Source: an uncultured Allomuricauda sp. (GTDB lineage Bacteria > Bacteroidota > Bacteroidia > Flavobacteriales > Flavobacteriaceae). From it: a DNA stretch of 64,000 bases. The stretch spans positions 1,426,001 through 1,490,000 of the forward strand of contig NZ_CANMUU010000001.1 in NCBI RefSeq assembly GCF_947501165.1, written 5' to 3'. Position 1 is the first letter of the stretch, and every line of letters begins with the position of its first letter. Position numbers and translations under genes: made by a program. The notes under the pieces were generated by a model. That model was not told the origin of the DNA and did not search any database. It saw only the letters and a list, made by a program, of their open reading frames with translations. This document shows, in pieces, positions 28,762-37,703 of this stretch.

Positions 28762-30149
28762 TGCAGAAAAACTACCTGCCCACCCTCTTAGTATTATTTT
28801 TGTTTACATGTTCTTTGTTTTCCCAAGAAGTGCTTACCAAGCAAGAGGCTATCAAACTGACGTTAGAGAATAATTTGGGAATTCTCATCGCGGAAAACAA
28901 CGTTGAAATCGCCGAGAACAATAAAGGTGTTCTTAATTCTGGATTTCTGCCTAGTATTACTGGTACGGCCGGGGCCAACTACCAACGCGACGACTCTACT
29001 TTTGAATTTCCGGGTCAGTTCTTAAATGATGGAGAAGGCAATGTTCTGATTGATGACGAGGGACAACCTGTTCCACGCCCAGATGCCGACTTATATAAGG
29101 CGGAAGCACAGCGCTATAATGCCAGAATTACTGCGGATTATGTATTGTTTGATGGTTTGGGTAGATGGTACGACATGAAAAGATTAAAAGAAGAGTACAA
29201 TCTATCCTCCTTACAAGCCAGAGAGACTTTGGAAACAACCATTATTCAGTTATTTAGTGTGTATTTTGAAGCTGCCAGGATTTCTGAAAACATTACAGTG
29301 CTTGAGCAGACGTATCAAAATACCAAAAATCGGCTGCAGCGAGCAAACTACAGTTTTGAATTTGGTCAGGTCAACAAACTAGATGTTTTGAATGCCGAAG
29401 TTGATCTGGTAAACGATAGTATCAATGTCATGAACGAACGACAACTGCTGGAAAATACGCTGCGTGATCTCAACATTGTTCTAAATTCTGATTTGGAAAA
29501 AAAGTTTGCGGTAGATACGACCATTACATTTATCAACGAATTACAGTTAGAAGATTTTGCCTCACAAGGAGAGCAAAATAATGTCAGGATGCTTCAGGCC
29601 AAATCAAATATTGCCATTAATGATTATACGTTGCAATCTGCAAAGTCGGTTTTTCTTCCTACTATTGGTCTTACAGGCTTTTATGGATGGAACCTTAATA
29701 ATAATGCTCCTGGTGCTTTCTTCCCTGGGGTAACTGTGAACAACCGAAGGAACTTTGGTCTTGGCGCAACCTTGACCTGGAATCTTTTTGATGGCGGAGG
29801 TGGAATTACCCAAGTTAGGAACGCCAAAATCCTGTTGGAATCCCAAGATGCGCTTCAAACGCAAATTGAATTGGAAGTAAAGCGCGATATAGCAAATGCA
29901 AAAGGGGATTTTCAAAACCGTTTGAAGGTTTTTGAACTGCAGCAACAAAATGTAACCACGGCAACCGATAACTATAAGCGCTCAAATGAGCGCTATAAGT
30001 TGGGTCAAATCACTTCAGTAGAGCTTCGTCAGGCACAAATCAACTTATTAAATGCCCAAACCAGTAAGAATTTGGCAAAATACAACGCCAAACTGGCCGA
30101 GCTTCAATTATTGCAGCTTACAGGTCAATTGCTGAACGTCTCCATTTAA
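28758..30149 (+). CDS. TolC-family outer-membrane efflux protein
   Basis: 463 residues with a signal peptide (cleavage near residue 22, FSQEVLT). Two OEP repeats of the TolC fold are visible: long amphipathic helices with Asn-rich LTLENNLGILIAENNVEIAENN (about 30-55) and the second-half counterpart NNVRMLQAKSNIAINDYTLQSAK (about 275-300), plus beta-strand segments (YVLFDGLGRWYDMK; TLTWNLFDGGGG). It completes a self-contained adaptor-pump-channel operon. Confidence 0.95.
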   Translation: MMQKNYLPTLLVLFLFTCSLFSQEVLTKQEAIKLTLENNLGILIAENNVEIAENNKGVLNSGFLPSITGTAGANYQRDDSTFEFPGQFLNDGEGNVLIDDEGQPVPRPDADLYKAEAQRYNARITADYVLFDGLGRWYDMKRLKEEYNLSSLQARETLETTIIQLFSVYFEAARISENITVLEQTYQNTKNRLQRANYSFEFGQVNKLDVLNAEVDLVNDSINVMNERQLLENTLRDLNIVLNSDLEKKFAVDTTITFINELQLEDFASQGEQNNVRMLQAKSNIAINDYTLQSAKSVFLPTIGLTGFYGWNLNNNAPGAFFPGVTVNNRRNFGLGATLTWNLFDGGGGITQVRNAKILLESQDALQTQIELEVKRDIANAKGDFQNRLKVFELQQQNVTTATDNYKRSNERYKLGQITSVELRQAQINLLNAQTSKNLAKYNAKLAELQLLQLTGQLLNVSI

Positions 30150-30161
30150 TTTGTCAAGAAG

Positions 30162-30344
30162 ATGTTGGAACACTTTTTCCAGTGCCCATACTGTTGGGAA
30201 GAGATATCATTTTTATTAGATAGATCTGTTTCAAACCAAACCTATGTTGAGGATTGCGAAGTGTGCTGCAACCCTATTGAGGTTAATTGCAAGTTTCAAT
30301 ATGATGAATTGACATTTTTCGAACCTTCCGTCCTTGGTCAATAG
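30162..30344 (+). CDS. CPXCG-motif cysteine-rich small protein
   Basis: 60 residues. Two cysteine pairs, CPYC (8-11) and CEVCC (about 32-36), form a probable zinc ribbon as in the CPXCG small-protein family. Start ATG lies 12 bp after the tolC-like gene, so it is likely the last gene of the efflux operon or read through from it. Function unknown. Confidence 0.88.
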   Translation: MLEHFFQCPYCWEEISFLLDRSVSNQTYVEDCEVCCNPIEVNCKFQYDELTFFEPSVLGQ

Positions 30345-30436
30345 TATTTGTTCAAAAATTTAAACAAACAAAAATTCAGTATCCTCTAACTTTTTAGTAG
30401 ATTAAGTCAATAATTAGTAAAAAGATACTTCTAGGA

Positions 30437-32161
30437 ATGCAGATAATTGAAAATGCTACTGTCTACGATGCCATTATTGTAGGTTCGGGAGCTGGAGGTG
30501 GCATGGCAACTAAAGTGCTTGCCGATGCAGGTTTAAAAGTTGCCGTTGTTGAGGCCGGACCTTTTTTCGACCCTGCCGACCCAAAACAAAAAACCCAATT
30601 AAAATGGCCTTGGGAATCTGAACGTAGAGGGGCAAATACACAATTCAGGCCTTTTGGTGACTTTGACGCTGCCTATGGCGGTTGGGACATTGAAGGTGAA
30701 CCCTATACGCATAAGGATGGTACCAAATTCGATTGGTTTCGGTCTCATATGTTGGGCGGACGTACCAATCACTGGGGTCGAATTTCCCTTCGTTTTGGCC
30801 CAAAAGACTTCAAGCATAAAGATGTAGATGGGTATGGAGAAAACTGGCCAATTAGTTACGAGGATATCAAACCCTATTATGACCGCTTGGATAAACTGAT
30901 TGGTGTTTTTGGCACCAATGAAGGATTGCCCAATGACCCTGATGGTTTTTTTCTTCCACCCCCAAAGCCTAGGTTGCATGAACTCTTTTACATTCAGGGA
31001 GCTCGAAAATCCAACATTCCGGTTTACCCATCCAGAATGTCAATGTTGACCAAAAAAATCAATAAAGAACGTGGTGTATGTTTTTACTGTGGTCAATGTA
31101 GTCGAGCGTGTAGTGTCTATGCTGATTTCTCTGCCGGTAGCTGTTTGATTTTTCCAGCCCAAAAGAGTAGAGGACACGTGGACTTGTTTGTCAATTGTAT
31201 GGTCCGTGAAGTAACTGTGGATGGAGAAGGAAGGGCCACAGGGGTTTCTTATATCAACAAGGAAGATAGAAAAGAATACAAGTTAAGGAGCAAAGTGGTT
31301 ATTCTGGGTGCCTCGGCATGCAGTACGGCAAGAATACTTCTAAATTCCAAAAGTACCCAACATCCCAATGGTTTGGGAAATAGTAGCGACCATGTTGGGA
31401 AATATTTGCATGATTCTACAGGTGCGGACAGAGCCGCGTTTATACCTGGGCTAATGAACCGCAAAGCTTCATACAACGAAGATGGGGTTGGCGGAATGCA
31501 TGTCTATTCACCCTGGTGGGGGGATAACTCAAAACTTGATTTCCCTAGAGGGTATCATTTAGAAATCTGGGGAGGTATGAGTATGCCAAATTATGGTTTT
31601 GGCTTCGACGTGAATGCGTTCAATAAATTCTTTGGAACCAAGGTAGGGGGATATGGAGATATGTTACGAAGTGATGTAAAAAAATATTGGGGAGCAGTGG
31701 TTGGAGTATCATCTCGGGGCGAGTCGATCTCTCGTAAAGACAACTATTGCGAGATAGACCCTTCGACAGTGGATGAGTGGGGAATTCCCGTTTTACGCTT
31801 TCATTATAAATGGTCAGATTTAGAACGAAATCAGGCTAGGCACGCCCATAATACTTTTGAAGAAATTTTGACCAATATGGGGGGTGAACTTTTAGGTGAT
31901 AAGCCAGGAAAGGATCAGGATTATGGATTACAAACCCCAGGCCGTATTATCCATGAAGTGGGCACTACCCGTATGGGAGATAATGCCAAAACCTCAGTGA
32001 CCAATAAGTTCCAACAACTACACGACGTAGATAATGTTTTTGTAGTTGATGCTGGACCTTTTGTATCCCAGGCAGATAAAAATTGTACATGGACCATTAT
32101 GGCGCTGTCTTGGAGGGCTTCTGAATATATAGTAGACCAATTGAAAAAACAAAATCTATAA
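30437..32161 (+). CDS. GMC oxidoreductase with cysteine cluster (sugar dehydrogenase-like large subunit)
   Basis: 574 residues. The N-terminus holds the FAD-binding motif VGSGAGGGMATKVLADAG (16-33), and LGGRTNHWGRISLRF (106-120) is the second FAD-binding block. A cluster of Cys at 215, 218, 221, 225 and 236 (CFYCGQCSRAC) is placed as in FAD-glucose dehydrogenase alpha subunits, where such Cys bind an Fe-S cluster. The GMC C-terminal domain carries HEVGTTRMGDNA and DAGPFVSQADKNCTWTIMAL. No signal peptide: export may rely on the partner subunit 2 bp downstream, which has a twin-arginine-like leader. Oxidises a polyol or sugar; substrate unknown. Confidence 0.92.
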   Translation: MQIIENATVYDAIIVGSGAGGGMATKVLADAGLKVAVVEAGPFFDPADPKQKTQLKWPWESERRGANTQFRPFGDFDAAYGGWDIEGEPYTHKDGTKFDWFRSHMLGGRTNHWGRISLRFGPKDFKHKDVDGYGENWPISYEDIKPYYDRLDKLIGVFGTNEGLPNDPDGFFLPPPKPRLHELFYIQGARKSNIPVYPSRMSMLTKKINKERGVCFYCGQCSRACSVYADFSAGSCLIFPAQKSRGHVDLFVNCMVREVTVDGEGRATGVSYINKEDRKEYKLRSKVVILGASACSTARILLNSKSTQHPNGLGNSSDHVGKYLHDSTGADRAAFIPGLMNRKASYNEDGVGGMHVYSPWWGDNSKLDFPRGYHLEIWGGMSMPNYGFGFDVNAFNKFFGTKVGGYGDMLRSDVKKYWGAVVGVSSRGESISRKDNYCEIDPSTVDEWGIPVLRFHYKWSDLERNQARHAHNTFEEILTNMGGELLGDKPGKDQDYGLQTPGRIIHEVGTTRMGDNAKTSVTNKFQQLHDVDNVFVVDAGPFVSQADKNCTWTIMALSWRASEYIVDQLKKQNL

Positions 32162-32163
32162 TC

Positions 32164-32874
32164 ATGGATAGAAGGAAAAGTATTAAATCGATTGTGCTAG
32201 GTTCTGTGGCTACAGGTTTGGTGGCCAATGGGTGTAAACCAGGTACGGAAAATCCAGAAATTCCTACAAAGGAACCTGAGAATGTAGCCTGGCGGACTCC
32301 AGTAGAGAATGAAATTATCAACGAAATTCAGAGCGAGGAGTTTTTCAATGCACATGAACGAGAAACTCTAACAATGCTCTGCGACTTGATTCTACCACCC
32401 AGCGACCAGTTCAAAGGTGCATCTGATGCAAAGGTTGTAGATTTTATAGAATTTATGGTCAAAGACCATATCCCTTTTCAGACGGATTTTCGAGGAGGGT
32501 TGATGTGGCTGGACCATAAATGCAATACAGAATTTGAGCTAGAGTTCAAGTTGTGCACAGAAGGTCAGCAGAAGTCTATTTTGGATACTATTGCTTTCTA
32601 CGACCCCGACGTAATACCTGAGGAAAGACCTTTTGAAGTGAACTTTTTCGCTACCGTTCGAGATTTGACCATGACTGGTTTTTATACTTCTAAAATAGGT
32701 ATTGAAGAATTGGGGTATAAAGGAAACATGCCCAATGTTTGGAATGGTGTCCCAGAAGATGTGCTAGAACAACATGGCGTTGCCTATGAGGAAGAGTGGT
32801 TGGCCAAATGTATAGATCAAAGCAAACGAGGTATCATTGCCGAATGGGATGATGATGGGAATCTCATTACTTGA
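32164..32874 (+). CDS. Gluconate 2-dehydrogenase subunit 3-family protein
   Basis: 236 residues. The N-terminus MDRRKSIKSIVLGSVATGLVANGC combines a twin-arginine-like motif with a possible lipobox, fitting a Tat hitch-hiker subunit that carries the GMC partner to the periplasm. The following domain (FFNAHERETLTMLCDLILPP, and a conserved TMTGFYTSKIGIEELGYKG) matches the gluconate 2-dehydrogenase gamma/subunit 3 family. It lies 2 bp after the GMC gene. No cytochrome c subunit is encoded nearby. Confidence 0.9.
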   Translation: MDRRKSIKSIVLGSVATGLVANGCKPGTENPEIPTKEPENVAWRTPVENEIINEIQSEEFFNAHERETLTMLCDLILPPSDQFKGASDAKVVDFIEFMVKDHIPFQTDFRGGLMWLDHKCNTEFELEFKLCTEGQQKSILDTIAFYDPDVIPEERPFEVNFFATVRDLTMTGFYTSKIGIEELGYKGNMPNVWNGVPEDVLEQHGVAYEEEWLAKCIDQSKRGIIAEWDDDGNLIT

Positions 32875-32885
32875 ATTGCTTAATT

Positions 32886-32920
32886 AAAAAAGGTTCACAG
32901 TTTATAAGTGAACCTTTTTT
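32886..32920. terminator. Bidirectional terminator between dehydrogenase operon and tRNA-fMet
   Basis: A 13-bp perfect stem AAAAAAGGTTCAC / GTGAACCTTTTTT with a 9-nt loop. Because the stem ends in A and T runs, it can terminate both the plus-strand dehydrogenase operon and the minus-strand tRNA. Confidence 0.9.
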
Positions 32921-32923
32921 TAG

Positions 32924-32996
<73 letters not shown>

Positions 32997-33050
32997 ATAT
33001 CGGACGGCAAATATACAACTCTTTTAAACATATTTCCAAATTAGTGAGAC

Positions 33051-33117
33051 CTTGATTTGAAAAGCTAAGCGAATTCAAATCAAAAGGTCGAACTAATGCT
33101 GAGCGAAGTCGAAGCAT
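33051..33117. repeat. Palindromic intergenic element with REP-like core
   Basis: Contains an 8-bp hairpin GATTTGAA / TTCAAATC (33054-33061 and 33074-33081) followed by ATGCT...AGCAT (33096-33117) with core GAGCGAAGTCGA, a pattern common in Flavobacteriia intergenic repeats. CTTGATTTGAA at 33051-33061 recurs directly at 33146-33156, just upstream of the symporter gene. Confidence 0.5.
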
Positions 33118-33173
33118 CTTTGATATTCCTTATGAGGTTGTAAGTCTTGATTTGAATTGTATATCTTCGAATT

Positions 33174-34556
33174 ATGGAGCAACTCAATGATTTTTTGGTA
33201 AACGCCATATCTGCAACCGAATGGCCCATGTTTATCTTACTGATTGGCGGGGGCCTTTTTTTGGTGCTATATTCTAAAGGATTACCGTATCGATTTTTTG
33301 GCCATGCCATTGCAATCACAACCGGAAAATATGATGATAAAAAAGCAAAAGGAGATGTTAGTTCGCTTCAAGCGCTATCTGCCGCAGTTGCTGCTACGGT
33401 TGGACTTGGGAACATCTCAGGAGTTGCCATAGCCATTCATGATGGAGGTCCAGGAGTGGTTTTTTGGATTTGGATGACCGCGTTGATAGGGATGTGCATC
33501 AAGTTTTATTCCTGTAGCCTATCTATAATGTTTCGGGGAGAAGATTCGGATGGAAAAATGCAGGGAGGCCCCATGTTTTACATAACTCAGGGATTGGGAA
33601 AAAAAGCCAAGCCTTTGGCCATTTTTTTTAGCATTGCAGGTCTGTTTGGTTTTCTGGGCGTATTTACTGCAAATCAGTTTACAGAGACCTTTATGAGCGT
33701 GGTTGTTCCTGAAGAGAGCTTGATGGCTTTGGGAGGGACAGCAACAGACCCTTTGTTCAACTGGAAATTGACCATAGGAATTGTACTAGCTATTATTTCA
33801 TCATTTGTGATTTTTGGAGGGTTGAAGAACATTGCCAAAGTAGCTACGGCCATTGTGCCATTCATGGTTGCGGTCTATCTAATTGCAGTTGTTGTGGTAA
33901 TGGCTATGAATGCTACCCAAGTACTTCCTGCATTAAAATTGATCCTTTCAGAAGCGTGGAATTTTAAAACCATTGTTACAGGAGGTTTTTGGGGTTTGGT
34001 GATTATTGGGGTGCGGCGTGCCATGTTTTCCAATGAAGCGGGATTGGGTAGTGCTCCAATGTATCATGGGCAATCTAAAAATGACGAGCCCATTCGAGAA
34101 GGCCTGGTAGCTATGCTCGGGCCCTTTATTGATACGATTTTGGTTTGTACCTTTACCGCGGTAGTCATCATTTTAAGTGGTGCTTACTTGGAGGATACTA
34201 GTGGGATTGTAATGACATTGCAGGCGTTTAGGGTTACTTTGGGAAGTTTTGGAGATGATTTACTTATGATTATCGTTTCTGCTTTTGCCCTTTCTACACT
34301 GTTCACCTATTCTTATTATGGGGTAAAGAGCCTTTCCTTTTTGACCAACGCCAAAATAGGTAAGCTATATAATATCTATTTTGTGATTATGATTGTATTT
34401 GCTGCTATTGCTTCATTGGAAGTGGTTAAAAACCTAATTGACCTTTCTTATGCGCTAATGGTGATTCCAAACATGATTGCTGTGTTGTTATTAGCCCCCA
34501 AGGTGAATCAAGCGGCAAAAACATATTTTACCAAAATGAAAGAACAACGTGCATAA
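33174..34556 (+). CDS. Alanine/glycine:sodium symporter (AGCS family)
   Basis: 460 residues with about 11 hydrophobic helices. Signature blocks of the AGCS family are visible: the N-terminal GGGLFLVLYSKGLPYRFFGHA, ALSAAVAATVGLGNISGVAIAI (about 64-85), GGPMFYITQGLG and RRAMFSNEAGLGSAPMYHG (about 282-300), the last being highly diagnostic. It imports alanine or glycine with Na+. The era gene starts inside its last codons (8-bp overlap), suggesting coupled expression. Confidence 0.95.
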   Translation: MEQLNDFLVNAISATEWPMFILLIGGGLFLVLYSKGLPYRFFGHAIAITTGKYDDKKAKGDVSSLQALSAAVAATVGLGNISGVAIAIHDGGPGVVFWIWMTALIGMCIKFYSCSLSIMFRGEDSDGKMQGGPMFYITQGLGKKAKPLAIFFSIAGLFGFLGVFTANQFTETFMSVVVPEESLMALGGTATDPLFNWKLTIGIVLAIISSFVIFGGLKNIAKVATAIVPFMVAVYLIAVVVVMAMNATQVLPALKLILSEAWNFKTIVTGGFWGLVIIGVRRAMFSNEAGLGSAPMYHGQSKNDEPIREGLVAMLGPFIDTILVCTFTAVVIILSGAYLEDTSGIVMTLQAFRVTLGSFGDDLLMIIVSAFALSTLFTYSYYGVKSLSFLTNAKIGKLYNIYFVIMIVFAAIASLEVVKNLIDLSYALMVIPNMIAVLLLAPKVNQAAKTYFTKMKEQRA

Positions 34557-35427
34557 ATCAGGATTTGTAAATATCATCGGAAACCCCAATGTTGGGAAAT
34601 CAACCTTTATGAACGCCATGGTGGGAGAGAAGCTCTCAATCATTACTTCAAAGGCCCAAACCACGCGACATCGGATTTTTGGAATTGTCAATGGTGATGA
34701 CTTTCAAGTAATTTTTTCAGATACTCCGGGAATCATTAAACCAGCTTACGAATTGCAATCTTCTATGATGGATTTTGTAAAATCTGCGTTTGAGGATGCC
34801 GATGTGCTAATTTATATGGTCGAAATAGGGGAAAAAGGGCTTAAAGATGAGAACTTCTTTCAAAAAATTTCAAATAGCCAAATCCCGGTTCTTTTATTAT
34901 TAAATAAAATTGATACTTCGGACCAGACCCATTTGGAAGAGCAGATACAATACTGGCAAGGTTTGCTCCCCAGAGTAGAAATATTCCCTATTTCTGCATT
35001 GGAAAATTTTAATGTAAAAGAAGTATTCAATCGTATTTTGGAGTTATTGCCAGAAGGACCTGCGTATTATCCCAAAGACCAACTTACTGATAAACCAGAG
35101 CGTTTTTTTGTGAACGAAACCATTCGCGAAAAAATCTTGCTGCATTATAAAAAGGAAATTCCGTACTCAGTTGAGGTGGAAACAGAAGAGTTTTTGGAGG
35201 ATGATAAAATCATCAGAATTCGTTCTGTAATTATGGTGGAACGTGATACTCAGAAGGGAATTATCATTGGCCATAAAGGGAGTGCCCTTAAAAAAGTTGG
35301 AGTGGAATCCCGAAAAGACCTGGAGAAATTCTTCGGAAAACAGGTCCATATTGAGCTCTATGTTAAGGTAAATAAAAATTGGCGCAGTAATTCAAGGCAA
35401 TTGAAACGTTTTGGTTACAATAACTAA
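34549..35427 (+). CDS. era: GTPase Era (30S ribosome assembly)
   Basis: 292 residues. Starts at GTG 34549, overlapping the symporter by 8 bp; no ATG occurs before the P-loop, so GTG is the credible start. G1 GNPNVGKST (about 11-19), G2 with TTRHR, G3 DTPGI (DxxG), G4 NKID and the C-terminal KH domain (IIGHKGSALKKVGVESRKDLEKFF, GxxG core) are all present. Era binds 16S rRNA and GTP and is needed for 30S maturation. Confidence 0.97.
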   Translation: MHKSGFVNIIGNPNVGKSTFMNAMVGEKLSIITSKAQTTRHRIFGIVNGDDFQVIFSDTPGIIKPAYELQSSMMDFVKSAFEDADVLIYMVEIGEKGLKDENFFQKISNSQIPVLLLLNKIDTSDQTHLEEQIQYWQGLLPRVEIFPISALENFNVKEVFNRILELLPEGPAYYPKDQLTDKPERFFVNETIREKILLHYKKEIPYSVEVETEEFLEDDKIIRIRSVIMVERDTQKGIIIGHKGSALKKVGVESRKDLEKFFGKQVHIELYVKVNKNWRSNSRQLKRFGYNN

Positions 35428-35466
35428 AGCTTTTTTTAGTGTTTGAATAACCATTACTTCATGTTC

Positions 35467-35496
35467 GGTTTAGACCTTCCTGAGGAAATTTAAACC
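35467..35496 (+). promoter_or_regulatory. Hairpin in the leader of the choice-of-anchor I gene
   Basis: GGTTTA (35467-35472) pairs with TAAACC (35491-35496), enclosing a second stem TTCC / GGAA (35477-35480 and 35484-35487). It lies 7 bp before the ATG. No T run follows, so it is not a terminator; it may influence translation or mRNA stability. Confidence 0.3.
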
Positions 35497-35503
35497 AAAC
35501 AAA

Positions 35504-37051
35504 ATGAAGAATTACTTTAGACTGCTACTCCCCACATTTTTAATTTTAACCTGCTTTTCTTGCGAAAAAATCGATGACTTTCTAGGCGATGGAGGTTCTG
35601 ATGATGATCAACCTACAGACGATACTCCTGTAATTGCGACAGTAGATTTCAGTTCTATAAATACCTTTCCTGTAGATGGTGAGGATTCTGCTGAAATCTC
35701 AGCTTATGATCCCCATACGGAAAGATTGTTTGTGACCAACGGCGCTTTGGATGAGGTTACTGTTTTTGATATTTCGGATATTAACGCACCATCACGTATC
35801 GGCTCTATAAACTGTCCTACCCCTGGATCACCAAATAGTGTTGCTGTAAGCGATGGAATGCTTGCCGTAGCCATAAGTTCTCCAAACGGACGAGAAAATG
35901 GCTTTGTGGAGTTTTTTGATACGACCACATTAAATGAAATAGGTATTGTGCAAGTAGGTGTATTACCTGATATGGTAGCCTTTACTCCCAATGGGGAATA
36001 TGCGTTAACGGCAAATGAAGGTGAACCCAATGATGATTATACCATTGATCCTGTCGGTAGCGTCAGCATTATAAAGATATCTTCCATGGAAGTGACTACC
36101 TTGGGTTTTGAGGGGTTCAATAGTCAAGAAGAGGAGTTGGAAGCTAGAGGCTTTCGGGTTTTTGGGCCAGGTGCGGACCTAGCTTCAGATGTTGAACCAG
36201 AGTTTTTGACTATTTCTAATGATGGTACAAAGGCATGGGTTACCCTTCAAGAAAACAATGGGGTTGCTGTTGTGAACTTGTCAACTATGCAAATTGAGAG
36301 TATTCTTCCTTTAGGATTCAAAGATTACTCTTTGCCAGGAAATGAAATTGACCCTAGTAACGAGGATGGAAGAACAGAATTGAGAAGTGTTCCTGTTTTT
36401 GGAATCTACCAACCTGATGCTATTGCCTATTACAGTGTTAATGGAATGGATTATGTAGTTACCGCCAATGAGGGTGATGCGCGAGATTACGATGGTTTTT
36501 CCGAAGAAGAGCGGATGGCAGACTTGATTTTCGATGAAACCGTTTTTCCTGATGCCGAAATATTGCAACTAGATGAGAATTTGGGAAGATTGCAATCAAC
36601 TACCACATTGGGTGATACCGACGGAGATGGGGATTTTGACCAACTCTATAACTATGGTGCAAGGTCCTTTAGCATATGGTCTGGACAAGGTCAGCTGGTG
36701 TATGACAGCGGAAATGATATTGCAGAAATTACCTTGCAATTAACGCCCGACGCATTTAACGGAGGTGATAATCGAAGTGATGACAAAGGTGCCGAACCCG
36801 AAGCGGTAAGCATCCTTCAAATTGGAGAGCGTCAAATTCTGTTTGTAGGCTTGGAACGTAATAATCAGGTTTTGGTTTATGATATTTCAAATCCAAGTTT
36901 TCCCGAATTCATTCAAATATTGGCTACCGATGGTGATGTAGGACCCGAAGGAGTTCTTCCTATTGCCGCGGAAGATAGCCCTACTGGAAAGGATTTGTTG
37001 GTTGTGAGCAATGAGGTAAGCGGTACAGTGACCATTTATGAAAACAACTAG
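35504..37051 (+). CDS. Choice-of-anchor I family lipoprotein
   Basis: 515 residues. Signal peptide with lipobox CFSC (Cys at 20), then an acidic tether EKIDDFLGDGGSDDD typical of surface-exposed Bacteroidota lipoproteins. The body matches choice-of-anchor I domains: ISAYDPHTERLFVTNGALDEVTVFDI, LPDMVAFTPNGEYALTANEGEPNDD, DVEPEFLTISNDGTKAWVTLQENN, the ANEGDARDYDGF block and DKGAEPEAVSILQIG near the C-terminus. The repeats suggest a beta-propeller with calcium-like DTDGDGDFDQ loops. The biological substrate is unknown. Confidence 0.92.
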   Translation: MKNYFRLLLPTFLILTCFSCEKIDDFLGDGGSDDDQPTDDTPVIATVDFSSINTFPVDGEDSAEISAYDPHTERLFVTNGALDEVTVFDISDINAPSRIGSINCPTPGSPNSVAVSDGMLAVAISSPNGRENGFVEFFDTTTLNEIGIVQVGVLPDMVAFTPNGEYALTANEGEPNDDYTIDPVGSVSIIKISSMEVTTLGFEGFNSQEEELEARGFRVFGPGADLASDVEPEFLTISNDGTKAWVTLQENNGVAVVNLSTMQIESILPLGFKDYSLPGNEIDPSNEDGRTELRSVPVFGIYQPDAIAYYSVNGMDYVVTANEGDARDYDGFSEEERMADLIFDETVFPDAEILQLDENLGRLQSTTTLGDTDGDGDFDQLYNYGARSFSIWSGQGQLVYDSGNDIAEITLQLTPDAFNGGDNRSDDKGAEPEAVSILQIGERQILFVGLERNNQVLVYDISNPSFPEFIQILATDGDVGPEGVLPIAAEDSPTGKDLLVVSNEVSGTVTIYENN

Positions 37052-37088
37052 ACTAGTTTCTACAACATAAATTATACCTACTTGTAAG

Positions 37089-37120
37089 AAGGCGCGAGAC
37101 TTGTTTTTTGCGCCTTTTTT
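37089..37120 (+). terminator. Terminator after choice-of-anchor I gene
   Basis: Stem AAGGCGC / GCGCCTT (7 bp) with a 14-nt loop followed by a T run. It could also act on the convergent minus-strand gene ending at 37126, but its T run favours the plus strand. Confidence 0.75.
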
Positions 37121-37125
37121 ATTTC

Positions 37126-37629
37126 TTAAGATCGTGGAAAATCCTGTATCAGGTCTTCAAGAAAAGTCCTAAGTTGCTTCATTTGACCCTTGCCTTGTGA
37201 TTTTCCAAACCTTCCAAGAGCGTAGAGAGCAAACCATAACACGATCAAGAAAAACATCCCAACAACCCATAAGGTAATATCGTCGCCCAACGAATGTTTT
37301 GAGTAGGCAAAAATACCTAGAATTACAAATAAGGTGCCTATGCCAAAATGAAGGAACATAAAAAAGGTCCATAGGGTAGGGTTGGGTCCAAACACCCCAT
37401 GAATGGTACTTTTATTGTCTTCAAAAGATGTGAGTTCTAAATGAAGTTGAGGTGTCCAAAAATTGGTATGCTCCTTTCTAAATCGAAGATAGATGTGTTC
37501 ATCCAAACGTTTCAGTACAAAAGGAGGCTCAGAAGACCTGTCAAAATTCTTTTTTAACAGTTCCAAATCAGTGGCCAAGTCAATTTTAAATCGCGGGCGA
37601 AGTACTATGTCATTGGTTAGGTTGCTCAT
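37126..37629 (-). CDS. Two-helix membrane protein of unknown function
   Basis: 167 residues with the start at ATG 37629 (MSNLTNDIVLRPRFKID). A longer frame reaching 37737 would overlap the der start on the opposite strand and adds sequence without protein-like character. The N-terminal 95 residues are a soluble alpha/beta region (LATDLELLKKNFDRS through TIHGVFGPNPTLW). Two hydrophobic helices follow (about 97-120 and 128-150), and the tail is basic (RFGKSQGKGQMKQL). I recognise no named family. It is convergent with the choice-of-anchor gene and divergent from der. Confidence 0.8.
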   Translation of the reverse strand: MSNLTNDIVLRPRFKIDLATDLELLKKNFDRSSEPPFVLKRLDEHIYLRFRKEHTNFWTPQLHLELTSFEDNKSTIHGVFGPNPTLWTFFMFLHFGIGTLFVILGIFAYSKHSLGDDITLWVVGMFFLIVLWFALYALGRFGKSQGKGQMKQLRTFLEDLIQDFPRS

Positions 37630-37703
37630 ATTCCAAAGGCATGTAGAAAAAGGTACCATTTTTTCTTTATAAATAATGGTATTTTTGCCGAAAATAGAAA
37701 CAC

